Source of the DNA: Sphingobacterium humi
Lineage (GTDB): Bacteria; Bacteroidota; Bacteroidia; Sphingobacteriales; Sphingobacteriaceae
Assembly (NCBI RefSeq): GCF_009768885.1
Contig: NZ_WSQA01000003.1
Coordinates: 186,001 to 250,000 of the forward strand
Length of the DNA: 64,000 nt
Direction: 5' to 3'
Part shown: positions 42,573 to 51,675 of the stretch, piece after piece
Numbering within the stretch: the stretch's first letter is position 1
How the letters are laid out: each line of letters opens with the position of its first letter
Translations under genes and position numbers: made by a program
The notes under the pieces: generated by a model
What the model was told of the DNA's origin: nothing
The model's database searches: none
The model's input: only the letters and a program-made list of their open reading frames with translations

Positions 42573-44210
42573 ATGAAACATAATATATCAGGTGCGTTGA
42601 CCGCCCTGCTTTTTTTAGCGGCAGGGAGTTCATTGCAAGCACAGGTGAGAAGCCAACCCTATTCTTACCAACAATACCAAAAGTTAAATGAGGAGCTCTA
42701 TTCTCCGTACACAAGATACCATACGTCCTCCAAACCAACCCTTTTTAAAGGGCGCCTGTTGGAAAAATTAGACTCCATTGAATCCTTGCATGCAAGTTCT
42801 TCCGATAAGTGGATTATGCGGAAGCTTTTTAACGAGCATTTAATTCAAGTGGAAAAGGAAGACCATACCTTTTATTTGGATGCCTTGGGCGATTTTCAGA
42901 TCGGATCGGAGGTGATTTCACCGGATAAAAGAACGACATGGACCAATACGCGGGGTCTTCAAGCCGGTGTAACCATTGGCGAGAAGTTTACCTTCTACGG
43001 TAACTTTTTTGAAAATCAGGCGGTTTTTCCTGAACATATCGACAATTATATTGCCCGCACGATGATAGTGCCGGGGCAAGCACAGTCTAAAAACCACCAA
43101 GGAAGGGAAAAAGATTGGATGTATGCCACCGCAAATTTGACTTATGACTTTAGCGATTATTTCCAAGCAACCTTAGCCTACGATAAGAATTTTATCGGCG
43201 ATGGTTACCGTTCCTTGCTCTTGTCTGATTTCTCCTCAAATTACGCGCATCTGAAATTTACCGGTAAAATCGGTAATGTGCAATATACCTCTATATGGGC
43301 GTATATGCTGGATCCTACAAACCCGCGCGTGGATTCCCTGAACTCGGGAGGCCGCTTCGGCGATGGTATCAAATGGGGGGCATTTCAGTTCTTAGATTAT
43401 AATGTAACCAACCGCTTGTCTGTTGGCTTCTTTCAGGCCGTGACCTGGGCCAATCGGAATGAGGCCGGACACCGTGGCTTCGACTTTAACTACCTGAATC
43501 CGGTGATTTTCCTACGCCCGGTAGAAAACTCCAACCGTTCGTCACCAGATAAGATGTTCTTGGGCTTAAATGCCAAATATAAAGTGCTTGATAATGCGAC
43601 TGTGTACGGACAATTCTTATTGGGTGAATTTACCGCAAAGGAATTTTTCTCGAGCAATGGCTATGTGCACAATAAATGGGGTGCACAAATTGGTGCCAAG
43701 GCTTTCAACATCTTTGGCGTAAGAAACCTGAATGTGTTGGGTGAGTATAACCTGGTTCGTCCGTATACCTATCAGCATTATGTTTCGATATCGAACTATA
43801 GTAATCGGGGCGAGCCATTGGCGCATCCTCGTGGTGCCAACTTCCGCGAATTACTCGGTATTGCGAACTATTCCTGGAATCGCTTCGACTTCTCCTTGCA
43901 AGGCCTTTACAGTATGTATGGAACCGATGAATTGACACCTACAGGATACCTTAACTGGGGTGGCGATATCTTTCAATCGTATAACTCTGCACCTAATACC
44001 TATGGCAATAAAATTGGACAGGGGGTGAAAAACAACCTGTATTATGCCGACTTTAAAGCAGCCTATGTGTTGAATCCGAAATATAACCTACGCCTGGAAG
44101 TGGGCTATACCCAACGCTATAACAAGGTGGAGGATGCAGCAACCCAGAAATCTGGGGTCTTTAATGTAGGATTGCGGACTACTTTCCGTAATTTCTATGG
44201 AGATATGTAG
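42573..44210 (+). CDS. Outer-membrane beta-barrel protein, RemB/Wzi-like
   Basis: A 545-residue protein from the chosen ATG at 42573, which gives a clean signal peptide (MKHNISGALTALLFLAAGSS then LQAQ). The ORF extends 141 bases further upstream but that part lacks family character. Many alternating aromatic strands (YAHLKFTGKIGNVQYTSIWA, YGQFLLGEF) suggest an outer-membrane barrel. The GDGYRSLLLSDFSSNY segment recalls the gliding-motility protein RemB and capsule-assembly Wzi-like family. Function is not settled. It has aroQ downstream, 33 nt away. Confidence 0.75.
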   Translation: MKHNISGALTALLFLAAGSSLQAQVRSQPYSYQQYQKLNEELYSPYTRYHTSSKPTLFKGRLLEKLDSIESLHASSSDKWIMRKLFNEHLIQVEKEDHTFYLDALGDFQIGSEVISPDKRTTWTNTRGLQAGVTIGEKFTFYGNFFENQAVFPEHIDNYIARTMIVPGQAQSKNHQGREKDWMYATANLTYDFSDYFQATLAYDKNFIGDGYRSLLLSDFSSNYAHLKFTGKIGNVQYTSIWAYMLDPTNPRVDSLNSGGRFGDGIKWGAFQFLDYNVTNRLSVGFFQAVTWANRNEAGHRGFDFNYLNPVIFLRPVENSNRSSPDKMFLGLNAKYKVLDNATVYGQFLLGEFTAKEFFSSNGYVHNKWGAQIGAKAFNIFGVRNLNVLGEYNLVRPYTYQHYVSISNYSNRGEPLAHPRGANFRELLGIANYSWNRFDFSLQGLYSMYGTDELTPTGYLNWGGDIFQSYNSAPNTYGNKIGQGVKNNLYYADFKAAYVLNPKYNLRLEVGYTQRYNKVEDAATQKSGVFNVGLRTTFRNFYGDM

Positions 44211-44243
44211 GATTGTTTTATCTTTATTGGATTAAGCATACAT

Positions 44244-44663
44244 ATGAAAAGAATATTGATTATTAACGGCCCTAATTTAAACCTGCTGGGGGTAAGAGAG
44301 AAAAGCATCTATGGCGACCAGTCGTTTGATGCGTATTTCAAAAGCCTGCAAGCACGCTATGCCGATCAGGTGGAGCTGACTTACTTTCAAAGCAATACCG
44401 AAGGATTTATCATCGATAAATTGCATGAAGTGGGTTTTAGCCTGGATGGGGTGGTGTTAAATGCCGGTGCTTATACGCATACCTCGGTTGCTATTGCCGA
44501 TGCCATTGCGGCCATTAATACGCCGGTGGTGGAAGTGCATATTTCCAATGTGCACCAACGGGAATCGTTCAGACATCATTCTTACCTTTCCAAAAGCTGT
44601 AAAGGTGTTATCCTGGGCTTTGGACTCGATAGTTATCGATTAGGCATTGAAAGCTTTATCTAG
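44244..44663 (+). CDS. aroQ: Type II 3-dehydroquinate dehydratase
   Basis: Third shikimate pathway step, 139 residues, dodecameric in other species. Motifs: NGPNLNLLGVRE (residues ~7-18), FQSNTEGFIIDKLHE, NAGAYTHTSVAIADAI (with catalytic context) and EVHISNVHQRESFRHHSY. The active-site Tyr near residue 24 (KSIYGDQSF) is present. It complements the aroA/aroC operon at 16-20 kb but is not linked to it. Confidence 0.97.
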   Translation: MKRILIINGPNLNLLGVREKSIYGDQSFDAYFKSLQARYADQVELTYFQSNTEGFIIDKLHEVGFSLDGVVLNAGAYTHTSVAIADAIAAINTPVVEVHISNVHQRESFRHHSYLSKSCKGVILGFGLDSYRLGIESFI

Positions 44664-44686
44664 GTAAAGCAACTATACAGATACAA

Positions 44687-44715
44687 AAAGCGGGCATGAT
44701 TTCATGCCCGCTTTC
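44687..44715. terminator. Bidirectional terminator between aroQ and Bcr/CflA gene
   Basis: AAAGCGGGCATG and CATGCCCGCTTT enclose ATTT; usable by both converging genes. Confidence 0.9.
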
Positions 44716-44716
44716 T

Positions 44717-45916
44717 TTATAGGTCAACTTTTACTTTCCGTCTTGCAATCAGATGCAGGGTCAAGGAAATAAGAGCTCCCGCACACATCACCGATAACAT
44801 GGGCCATGGGGTTTCATTATGTAGAAAACTGACCATGCCCGAGGAGAAGGCGCCTAAGGCCATCTGCATGCAACCCAAGAGGGCAGAAGCGCTGCCCGCC
44901 AGTTGTCGCATCGGCGATAGCGCAATGGCTGAGGTATTCGGGAAGATAAAACCATACCCGAATAGGAAAAAGAAAATCAGCGCTAATAATACCGGTAGAG
45001 TCAATAGGTTGAGGCTTAACACCGATACCATACAGATTCCGATAAAGGCCTGCCAGATATTGGCCCATTTAGAAATTTCGGCACTTGTCCATTTTTTCAG
45101 GAACCAGCGGTTTAATTGGGTGGCCAATACCATGGCCGAGGCCACGAAAGCAAAGGCTAAACCATACTCGCTCTTGGTTAATCCAAAGTTCTTCTGGATA
45201 ACGAAGGAGGAGCCTGCGAGGTAGGCATAGGTGCCCGAGGACGCAATGGAGCCTATTAAACAATAGGTAATGAAGACCTTATTGCTCAGAACGGTCCAAA
45301 AGGTTTTGACAATGGATTTTGGTGCCAAGGATAAGTCCTTGTTGCCTTGGAAAGATTCCGGCAGCAAAAATAGGGTCGCCATAAAGATAGCCAGCGCCAT
45401 AAAGGCCAGAATAAGAAAGATATAATGCCAGTCGAGGTAGTTTAATAGCATGGCACCAGCACTGGGCGCTAAGATGGGAGAGATCCCGATCACCAGCATC
45501 AGCAAGCTGAATACCCTGGCGGCCTCCCGGCTGTTGTAATAATCGGTCACCATCGCACGGGCGCCCACCATACCGCCACAACTTCCTAAGGCCTGTAGAA
45601 AGCGTAGAAAAATAAGGTGGTTGATATCGCGGGTAAAGACACACAGCAGGGAGGCTATAAAATAGATGGCTAAGCCCACGAGCAGGGGCTTCTTGCGGCC
45701 ATACTTATCGAGCAATGGCCCATAGATGATCTGTCCGAAAGCAATCCCGATAAAGAAACTGGTGAGTGATAATTGTACCTTTTCCAAGGGACTATTGAAA
45801 TCGGCGGCGATGTTTTCAAAGGCCGGCAGATACATGTCGATGGAAAAAGGGCCAATGGCCGAGAGTAGGCCTAAGATCAATAAAGTGACTTTACGGTTGT
45901 TCTTGAGTTGCTGCAT
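44717..45916 (-). CDS. Bcr/CflA family multidrug efflux MFS transporter
   Basis: A 399-residue major facilitator protein with 12 predicted transmembrane helices. The N-terminal SAIGPFSIDMYLPAFENIA and GQIIYGPLLDKYGRKKPLLVG (MFS motif A) are typical of Bcr/CflA drug:proton antiporters. It would export drugs such as bicyclomycin or chloramphenicol; the real substrate is unknown. It lies 44 nt after the lgt stop, separated by the lgt terminator, so probably transcribed separately or by read-through. Confidence 0.9.
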   Translation of the reverse strand: MQQLKNNRKVTLLILGLLSAIGPFSIDMYLPAFENIAADFNSPLEKVQLSLTSFFIGIAFGQIIYGPLLDKYGRKKPLLVGLAIYFIASLLCVFTRDINHLIFLRFLQALGSCGGMVGARAMVTDYYNSREAARVFSLLMLVIGISPILAPSAGAMLLNYLDWHYIFLILAFMALAIFMATLFLLPESFQGNKDLSLAPKSIVKTFWTVLSNKVFITYCLIGSIASSGTYAYLAGSSFVIQKNFGLTKSEYGLAFAFVASAMVLATQLNRWFLKKWTSAEISKWANIWQAFIGICMVSVLSLNLLTLPVLLALIFFFLFGYGFIFPNTSAIALSPMRQLAGSASALLGCMQMALGAFSSGMVSFLHNETPWPMLSVMCAGALISLTLHLIARRKVKVDL

Positions 45917-45921
45917 GGTAT

Positions 45922-45948
45922 AAAAAATGCCCTCCTGATGGGGAGGGC
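45922..45948 (-). terminator. Intrinsic terminator of lgt
   Basis: On the minus strand GCCCTCC pairs with GGAGGGC around CCATCA, followed by six T's just before the Bcr/CflA start codon. Confidence 0.87.
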
Positions 45949-45960
45949 AAAATTAGTGTT

Positions 45961-46791
45961 TTATTTGCTTTTAACCGGCTTCGGTTTTCGAAGTAACAAA
46001 AATATTCCAAGAAGGATGAACGGGATGCTGAGGATTTGTCCCATATTGATAAGCATACCTGCCTCAAAGTCTACCTGGTCTATTTTCACATACTCGATAA
46101 CAAAACGAGCCCCAAATAAGAGAATCAAGAAAATGCCGAAAAGTTTGCCCGGTACAGGATTTTGATTCTTTTGGTACAGCATCCACATGATGATAAAGAT
46201 AATAACGTAGGCAATGGCCTCGTACATTTGCGCCGGATGGCGCGGAATATTGTCGATGTTAGAGAAGATGATGGCCCAAGGAAGTTCCGACGGGTTCCCG
46301 ATCATCTCCGAGTTGAAGAAGTTTCCTAAGCGGATAAAGGCGCCTGCAATCGGCACGACGAGTACCAAACGGTCGGTTATCCACATGAAGTCGGTTTTCG
46401 TATTCCGGGAGAATAGCCATAAGGACGTTAGAATACCTATGGCGCCACCATGACTGGCCAGCCCCGTAAAGCCTGTCAGGTGCCAGTTGCCGGAAGCATC
46501 TTTCTGGAATGGAATAAATATTTCAAGGATATGATCCTTATAATAAGCGAAGTCGTAAAACAAACAGTGACCCAAGCGTGCACCAATTAAGGTACCCACG
46601 AAAATGTAAATCGTAAGCTTGTCCAAAAGATCTTGAGACTTCCCTTCGCGCTTAAAGACTTTCAACATAAAGTAGTAAGAAACAGCGAAGGCAAGCAGCC
46701 AGCATAAGGAATAATAGCGAAGACCAAAAGAGCCTATTTTAAAGATTTCAGGTTTGGGATCCCAAATAATATAACTTAATAAATCCTGCAT
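45961..46791 (-). CDS. lgt: Prolipoprotein diacylglyceryl transferase
   Basis: Inner-membrane enzyme (276 residues, seven predicted helices) that transfers diacylglycerol from phosphatidylglycerol to the lipobox cysteine of prolipoproteins. The Lgt signature GAFIRLGNFFNSEMIG and the conserved LASHGGAIG segment are present. Substrates in this window include the YceI protein, the MFP efflux adaptor and the PepSY-like protein, all of which have lipoboxes. Confidence 0.96.
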   Translation of the reverse strand: MQDLLSYIIWDPKPEIFKIGSFGLRYYSLCWLLAFAVSYYFMLKVFKREGKSQDLLDKLTIYIFVGTLIGARLGHCLFYDFAYYKDHILEIFIPFQKDASGNWHLTGFTGLASHGGAIGILTSLWLFSRNTKTDFMWITDRLVLVVPIAGAFIRLGNFFNSEMIGNPSELPWAIIFSNIDNIPRHPAQMYEAIAYVIIFIIMWMLYQKNQNPVPGKLFGIFLILLFGARFVIEYVKIDQVDFEAGMLINMGQILSIPFILLGIFLLLRKPKPVKSK

Positions 46792-46885
46792 AATGGTTTT
46801 AAATGTTCGGTAAATATAAGGTTTCGGATTTTATTTTTGGGAAAATTGCGGAAATACTTAATTTGCAAGGATTAATTAGAATACC

Positions 46886-48001
46886 ATGGCAAAAAAGAAG
46901 ATCCAAGAGGATTTAACAAAATCCGTAGTAACCAAAGAGTCATTAGCCTTTTTTGAAAAATATATTAACAACCCTTCGCCAACCGGCTTCGAATGGGCTG
47001 GGCAACGCATGTGGCTCGACTATATCAAACCTTATGTAGATGATACTTATATCGATAGTTATGGCACTGCTGTAGGGATTATTAATCCGAAGGCTTCCTA
47101 TAAGGTGGTAATTGAAGCACATGCCGATGAAATCTCCTGGTTTGTGAACTACATCTCCAAGGATGGCTTAATCTATGTGATTCGTAATGGTGGTTCTGAT
47201 CATCAAATCGCGCCTTCTAAACGGGTAAATATTCATACAGATAAGGGAATTGTGAAAGCTGTTTTCGGATGGCCGGCTATCCATACGCGCTCCGGCGAAA
47301 AGGAGGAAGCCCCAACTTTAAAGAATATCTTTCTCGATTGCGGCTGCACCTCCAAAGAGGAAGTGGAAGAGTTGGGTATCCATGTAGGCTGCGTAGTGAC
47401 TTACGAAGATGAATTTATGGTGCTAAACGACCGTTATTATGTGGGTCGCGCCCTAGATAACAGAGCCGGAGGCTTCATGATTGCGGAAGTTGCCCGCTTA
47501 TTAAAAGAGAACAAGCAAAAGCTGCCATTTGGATTATACATCGTGAATTCCGTGCAAGAGGAAATCGGATTACGCGGTGCCGAGATGATAGCCCAATACA
47601 TCAAGCCGAATGTAGCCATAGTAACCGATGTGACGCATGATACCAATACCCCGATGATCAATAAGGTTACTCAAGGCGACTTAGCCTGTGGGAAAGGCCC
47701 TGTCGTGTCATACGCGCCGGCTGTACAGATCAACTTAAACAGACAGCTCATCGAAGTAGCCCAGAAGAATAATATTCCTATTCAACGTCAGGCCTCATCA
47801 CGCTATACGGGAACAGATACGGATGCTTTCGCGTACTCCAATGGAGGCGTACCATCTGCCTTGATTTCCTTGCCATTGCGTTATATGCATACTACGGTAG
47901 AGATGGTGCATAAGGAAGATGTAGACAATGTGATTAAGCTTATTTATGAGGTATTGCTGTCTATAGAGAAAGATCAGGACTTCCGTTCCTTCAGTAAATA
48001 A
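46886..48001 (+). CDS. M42 family metallopeptidase
   Basis: A 371-residue di-zinc aminopeptidase of family M42 (glutamyl aminopeptidase/FrvX type). Metal and catalytic motifs: EAHADEISWFV, DNRAGGFM, QEEIGLRGAEM and TDVTHDTNTP; the insertion between them fits the PDZ-like domain. It is cytoplasmic, with no signal peptide. It is divergent from lgt and followed by DUF3467 after 55 nt. Confidence 0.93.
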   Translation: MAKKKIQEDLTKSVVTKESLAFFEKYINNPSPTGFEWAGQRMWLDYIKPYVDDTYIDSYGTAVGIINPKASYKVVIEAHADEISWFVNYISKDGLIYVIRNGGSDHQIAPSKRVNIHTDKGIVKAVFGWPAIHTRSGEKEEAPTLKNIFLDCGCTSKEEVEELGIHVGCVVTYEDEFMVLNDRYYVGRALDNRAGGFMIAEVARLLKENKQKLPFGLYIVNSVQEEIGLRGAEMIAQYIKPNVAIVTDVTHDTNTPMINKVTQGDLACGKGPVVSYAPAVQINLNRQLIEVAQKNNIPIQRQASSRYTGTDTDAFAYSNGGVPSALISLPLRYMHTTVEMVHKEDVDNVIKLIYEVLLSIEKDQDFRSFSK

Positions 48002-48056
48002 ACAACAGTGCCCCTAGTAAATAAAAAAAGATAGCAATAAATAGTAAAATAAACCC

Positions 48057-48377
48057 ATGGAAGACAATAATTTAAACAACCCGGAAGGGCAGGAAATCAG
48101 CATAGAATTGAGTGAGGAAATTGCCGAAGGGGTATATTCCAACCTGGCCATCATCACCCATTCTAACACCGAGTTTGTCATCGACTTCGTGCGCATTATG
48201 CCCGGAGTTCCGAAAGCCAAAGTGAAGTCTAGAATCGTGTTGACACCAGAGCATGCAAAGCGCCTCATGGGTGCCCTGCAAGATAATATCCAACGTTTCG
48301 AAAGCCTGAATGGCAAAATCGACTCTAAAGACGTTGCATTTCCGCTAAACTTTGGCGGCCCTAAAGGGGAAGCATAG
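48057..48377 (+). CDS. DUF3467 domain-containing protein
   Basis: A 106-residue protein of the DUF3467 family, acidic at the N-terminus, with EGVYSNLAIITHSNTEFVID, FVRIMPGVPKAKVKSRIVLTPEHA, and ending near FPLNFGGPKGEA. The family is known from Bacteroidota and other phyla without an assigned function. It is small and soluble. Possibly co-transcribed with the M42 gene. A very stable terminator follows 60 nt later. Confidence 0.88.
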   Translation: MEDNNLNNPEGQEISIELSEEIAEGVYSNLAIITHSNTEFVIDFVRIMPGVPKAKVKSRIVLTPEHAKRLMGALQDNIQRFESLNGKIDSKDVAFPLNFGGPKGEA

Positions 48378-48436
48378 ATACAATCTTTAGACTGGAGATA
48401 GGAGATTTGAGATAGGAAAGTATAGCGGATCTCCCT

Positions 48437-48480
48437 AGCATAGAAAAGGCGCGGCTTAGCTGCGCCTTTTCTATGCTGTT
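48437..48480 (+). terminator. Very stable terminator, 16-bp stem
   Basis: AGCATAGAAAAGGCGC (48437-48452) pairs perfectly with its complement at 48462-48477. The arm contains an AAAA/TTTT block rather than a clean trailing T-run. It ends the M42/DUF3467 unit; 48481-48668 shows nothing else I can support. Confidence 0.8.
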
Positions 48481-48668
48481 AAATCGAGGAAGGCTACGCA
48501 AAGTTTTTATAAAAGCATCCTTCGAAAGTCTTTGGAAATCTCCGGTTTTTAAATATTATCGCCTTCCAGATTCTTTCTACGCTCTTCTGACTAAATATTG
48601 GAATGGGATTTGCATATCTTTGGGTATCATAGCAAATTGCTGGAAATCGCTATGCAATCAAATTATAT

Positions 48669-50177
48669 ATGGATATTAAAGTAAGAACCCTTAGTAAGAA
48701 AGATTACAAGGATTTAAAGATTTCTATGGAGGAAGCCTACCATGGCTTAGGTGATGTTTGGACCAAGGAAAATATTGTAGACCTGATTGATATCTTCCCG
48801 GAAGGGCAGATTGCCGTGGAAGTGGACGGCAAGGTTGTGGCTTGTGCCTTATCCATTATTGTTGACTCTGCAAAGACTAATATTTACGATAAATATTATT
48901 CCATTATTGATGATGGAAAGTTTGATAAGCATGATTATCAAGGGGATACCATGTATGGTATCGAGGTGTTTGTGCACCCTGACTTTCGTTCCTTACGTTT
49001 AGGACGTCGGCTTTACGATGCGCGTAAGGAGCTTTGTGAGCAGATGAACCTGCAGCGTATCGTCGCTGGTGGTCGCATCCCGAATTACCATAATTACTCG
49101 GATAATATGACGCCGCGCACCTACATCGAGAAGGTGAAGCGCAAGGAGATCTACGATCCGACCCTAACCTTCCAGTTGTCCAATGATTTCCATGTTAAGA
49201 AAATCCTAAAGAATTATTTGCCAGAGGACACCGAATCAAAAGAAGTGGCTACTTTACTGGAATGGAATAACATTTATTACGAGCCTAATACCCCATCTTA
49301 TTCGGCAACCAAGAAGACCATCCGATTAGGTCTGGTGCAATGGCAAATGCGTCTGTTTAAAGACTTGCAGGAGTTCTATGATCAAGTGGAGTTCTTTGTG
49401 GATACCGTAAGTGATTACGGAACAGACTTTATTATGTTTCCGGAGTTCTTCAATACGCCATTGATGAGCCCTTACAACGAGCTGCCAGAGCGTATGGCCA
49501 TGGAAAAACTGGCCGAGCATACCAAGGAAATTATCGATAAGATCCAGCAGTTTGCGGTGTCTTACAACGTCAATATCATCTCCGGTTCCATGCCTTTAAT
49601 GGAGCGTGGAAAACTCTATAATGTGTCCTACTTATGCCATCGTAACGGTAGTTTGGATGCCTATAAGAAGATTCACATTACCCCAAATGAGCTTAAATAC
49701 TATGGCCTTGCGGGTGGTAGTGAAGTTCGGGTGTTTGATACCGACTGTGGAAAGGTCGGACTGTTGATCTGTTATGATGTGGAGTTCCCGGAACTTAGCC
49801 GTATCCTTGCCGATCAAGGGATGCAGATTCTATTTGTCCCTTACATGACCGATACGCAGAATGGTTATATCCGGGTGAGAAGCTGTGCACAAGCGCGTGC
49901 CATCGAGAATGAGTGTTATGTAGCGATTGCTGGGTCGGTAGGGAACTTGCCGCGGGTAAACAACATGGATATACAGTACTCGCAGTCTGCTGTGTTTACC
50001 CCATCCGATTTTGCTTTCCCGAACAATGCGATCAAGGCCGAAGCAACGCCCAACACCGAGATGGTGCTGATTGCGGATGTGGATTTATACGCCTTAAAAG
50101 ACCTTAACGAATATGGTACCGTGAAGCTTTTACGCGATAGACGAAAAGACCTCTACGAAGTGAAACTACTTAAATAA
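48669..50177 (+). CDS. Fused GNAT acetyltransferase / nitrilase-family amidohydrolase
   Basis: A 502-residue bifunctional protein. The N-terminal ~200 residues are a GNAT domain (YGIEVFVHPDFRSLRLGRRLYDAR with the RxxRLG-type acetyl-CoA motif). Residues ~220-500 are a carbon-nitrogen hydrolase with the Glu-Lys-Cys triad seen in MFPEFFNTP, KKIHITPNE and LLICYDVEFPE. The fusion recurs in bacteria, but the substrate is not known; acetylation and amide hydrolysis of the same compound is an attractive guess. It is monocistronic, between two strong terminators. Confidence 0.9.
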   Translation: MDIKVRTLSKKDYKDLKISMEEAYHGLGDVWTKENIVDLIDIFPEGQIAVEVDGKVVACALSIIVDSAKTNIYDKYYSIIDDGKFDKHDYQGDTMYGIEVFVHPDFRSLRLGRRLYDARKELCEQMNLQRIVAGGRIPNYHNYSDNMTPRTYIEKVKRKEIYDPTLTFQLSNDFHVKKILKNYLPEDTESKEVATLLEWNNIYYEPNTPSYSATKKTIRLGLVQWQMRLFKDLQEFYDQVEFFVDTVSDYGTDFIMFPEFFNTPLMSPYNELPERMAMEKLAEHTKEIIDKIQQFAVSYNVNIISGSMPLMERGKLYNVSYLCHRNGSLDAYKKIHITPNELKYYGLAGGSEVRVFDTDCGKVGLLICYDVEFPELSRILADQGMQILFVPYMTDTQNGYIRVRSCAQARAIENECYVAIAGSVGNLPRVNNMDIQYSQSAVFTPSDFAFPNNAIKAEATPNTEMVLIADVDLYALKDLNEYGTVKLLRDRRKDLYEVKLLK

Positions 50178-50185
50178 ACATCAAA

Positions 50186-50213
50186 AAGCCCGCAACAACA
50201 GCGGGCTTCTTTA
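50186..50213. terminator. Bidirectional terminator between nitrilase fusion and DUF1080 genes
   Basis: AAGCCCGC pairs with GCGGGCTT around AACAACA, with A and T runs on either side. Confidence 0.85.
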
Positions 50214-50219
50214 TTGGGT

Positions 50220-50957
50220 TTACAATTCTCTTACCCAAATATTTCGGAAGTTCACCAAGTCGCCATGATCTTGTAGCGATATAGGTCCTGGGCCATGAGC
50301 TTTAATCTGCGGAATACCGATATAGCGCGTAGGGCCTTGAATTTCGGTGTTATTTTGCACTAAAACCCCATTATGCAATACGGTCAGCAGGCCTCTTTTT
50401 ATCAGGTGTCCGTCTTTGTTAAATCGCGGTGCCGTATAAATAATATCATAAGTATGCCAGCCGTCTTCGGGTTTGCGGGCTTCCACCAAAGGTGGATTCT
50501 GCTTATACAAGCTTCCTGCTTGTCCGTTTACATAGGTCTTGTTATCGTCATTATCTAAAACCTGAATCTCGTACAGGCCACCAGCCAGAAACACACCACT
50601 ATTTCCACGGCCTTGGCCTTCCCCTTTTATGGTTTCCGGGCTTTTCCATTCCAGGTGCAGTTGCACATCGCCAAAGCTGCGTTTGGTTTCAATGCCACCT
50701 GTTTTTGGCTTTACCGTTAACACCTTATTATGCACCGTCCAGGGGGCGGGGCTCTTTTTATCCTTTTCGCTTACCCATTCGTTCAGGTTGCTACCATCGA
50801 ATAAGACAATAGCATCACTGGGGGCGGCATGCGCTCGGGTAGTTACCACACGCGGAACAGGCTCGTAAAATTCAGTGTCTTGGGGTTTAAATTCTGTTTG
50901 CGCCTGCGCATAAAAGGCGCTAGCCATAAAGGTTAATAAAATGCAATACTTCGACAT
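50220..50957 (-). CDS. DUF1080 domain protein (3-keto-disaccharide hydrolase-like), exported
   Basis: A 245-residue protein with a signal peptide (MSKYCILLTFMASAFYAQA) and a single DUF1080 jelly-roll/LamG-like domain: LFDGSNLNEWVSEKDK, VLTVKPKTGGIETKRSFGDV, GNSGVFLAGGLYEIQVLDN and ending in GDLVNFRNIWVREL. Members include 3-keto-glycoside hydrolases of Bacteroidota and Planctomycetes; for this copy the substrate is unknown. Probably periplasmic. Confidence 0.9.
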   Translation of the reverse strand: MSKYCILLTFMASAFYAQAQTEFKPQDTEFYEPVPRVVTTRAHAAPSDAIVLFDGSNLNEWVSEKDKKSPAPWTVHNKVLTVKPKTGGIETKRSFGDVQLHLEWKSPETIKGEGQGRGNSGVFLAGGLYEIQVLDNDDNKTYVNGQAGSLYKQNPPLVEARKPEDGWHTYDIIYTAPRFNKDGHLIKRGLLTVLHNGVLVQNNTEIQGPTRYIGIPQIKAHGPGPISLQDHGDLVNFRNIWVREL

Positions 50958-51035
50958 AGGTTTAAGTTATTTTAGGTTAATATAAGAAATTATGTCTAAT
51001 TTTAATGTTCTACAAAAGCTAAAATAATTGTTACT

Positions 51036-51401
51036 ATGGCGCAGATCACACAGAAAATTGCACTCGAAGATGTTCGTTTTTTTTCACCTATCGGATTTTA
51101 TGAGGAAGAGCAACTCTTAGGGAATGAGTTTTTTGTGCATGTATCCGTTAGCTTTCCGTTCAAGAATCCGGATGCCGAGAATATTGAGAATACCCTCAAT
51201 TACGAAGATCTTTACCGCATTTTGAACGAGGTGATGAGCCCTAGGCGCAAGCTCCTGGAGTCGGCCGCGGAGGATATCCTAAACAAACTCTTGGAAGGCT
51301 ATGCCTATATTGAAGAGGCGGAGGTGCGCATCAAAAAGATGAATCCCCCCTTCGGAGGCGATTTAGCCAACTCCGTGGTTAGCCTTTCGTTCAAACGCTA
51401 A
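51036..51401 (+). CDS. folB: Dihydroneopterin aldolase
   Basis: A 121-residue enzyme of folate synthesis converting dihydroneopterin to hydroxymethyl-dihydropterin plus glycolaldehyde. It carries the family pattern: ALEDVRFFSPIGFYEEEQ (active-site Glu near residue 21), NYEDLYRILNEVM, ESAAEDILNKLLE and VRIKKMNPPFGGDL. It stands alone, with no other fol genes adjacent. Start MAQITQKIALEDV is the only sensible choice. Confidence 0.94.
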   Translation: MAQITQKIALEDVRFFSPIGFYEEEQLLGNEFFVHVSVSFPFKNPDAENIENTLNYEDLYRILNEVMSPRRKLLESAAEDILNKLLEGYAYIEEAEVRIKKMNPPFGGDLANSVVSLSFKR

Positions 51402-51537
51402 GTCCCATTTTCCTATTTCTTCCTTCAGGTGTTTTTCCTATTTATTCATGAAAAGCAACTTGCAGTATATCATTTTTCCATCCCCAACGTTACTAATACA
51501 ATGGAGGAATTCGCGGTACATTACGATTAAGCCGACT

Positions 51538-51572
51538 TTTTGACAGCTAAAAAGCCTTCGGTAATGTCAAAA
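51538..51572 (+). promoter_or_regulatory. Inverted repeat upstream of hsp20 promoter
   Basis: TTTTGACA (51538-51545) and TGTCAAAA (51565-51572) are perfect complements separated by 19 nt. They lie 28 bases before a sigma-54-like element, at a distance suitable for an activator or repressor. The surrounding gap 51402-51675 has no gene. Confidence 0.6.
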
Positions 51573-51599
51573 TGACTGCTTATTCCTCGTTTTTTCCCT

Positions 51600-51615
51600 T
51601 GGTACGTAAGTTGAA
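51600..51615 (+). promoter_or_regulatory. Sigma-54-like -24/-12 promoter for hsp20
   Basis: TGGTACG-TAAG-TTGAA has the correct spacing for the sigma-54 consensus TGGCACG-N4-TTGCA, with GG at -24 intact and GA instead of GC at -12. Transcription would start near 51626, about 50 nt before the ATG. Confidence 0.5.
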
Positions 51616-51675
51616 CCAAGGAAGATGTATAACAATGCAAAACATAAAATATTAATAAATAAGGAGGAATAAAAC

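Noticed and set aside
44687..44715. Possible palindromic operator between aroQ and Bcr/CflA
   Set aside because: The stem with flanking A/T runs sits exactly at the ends of two convergent genes, so a bidirectional terminator explains it.
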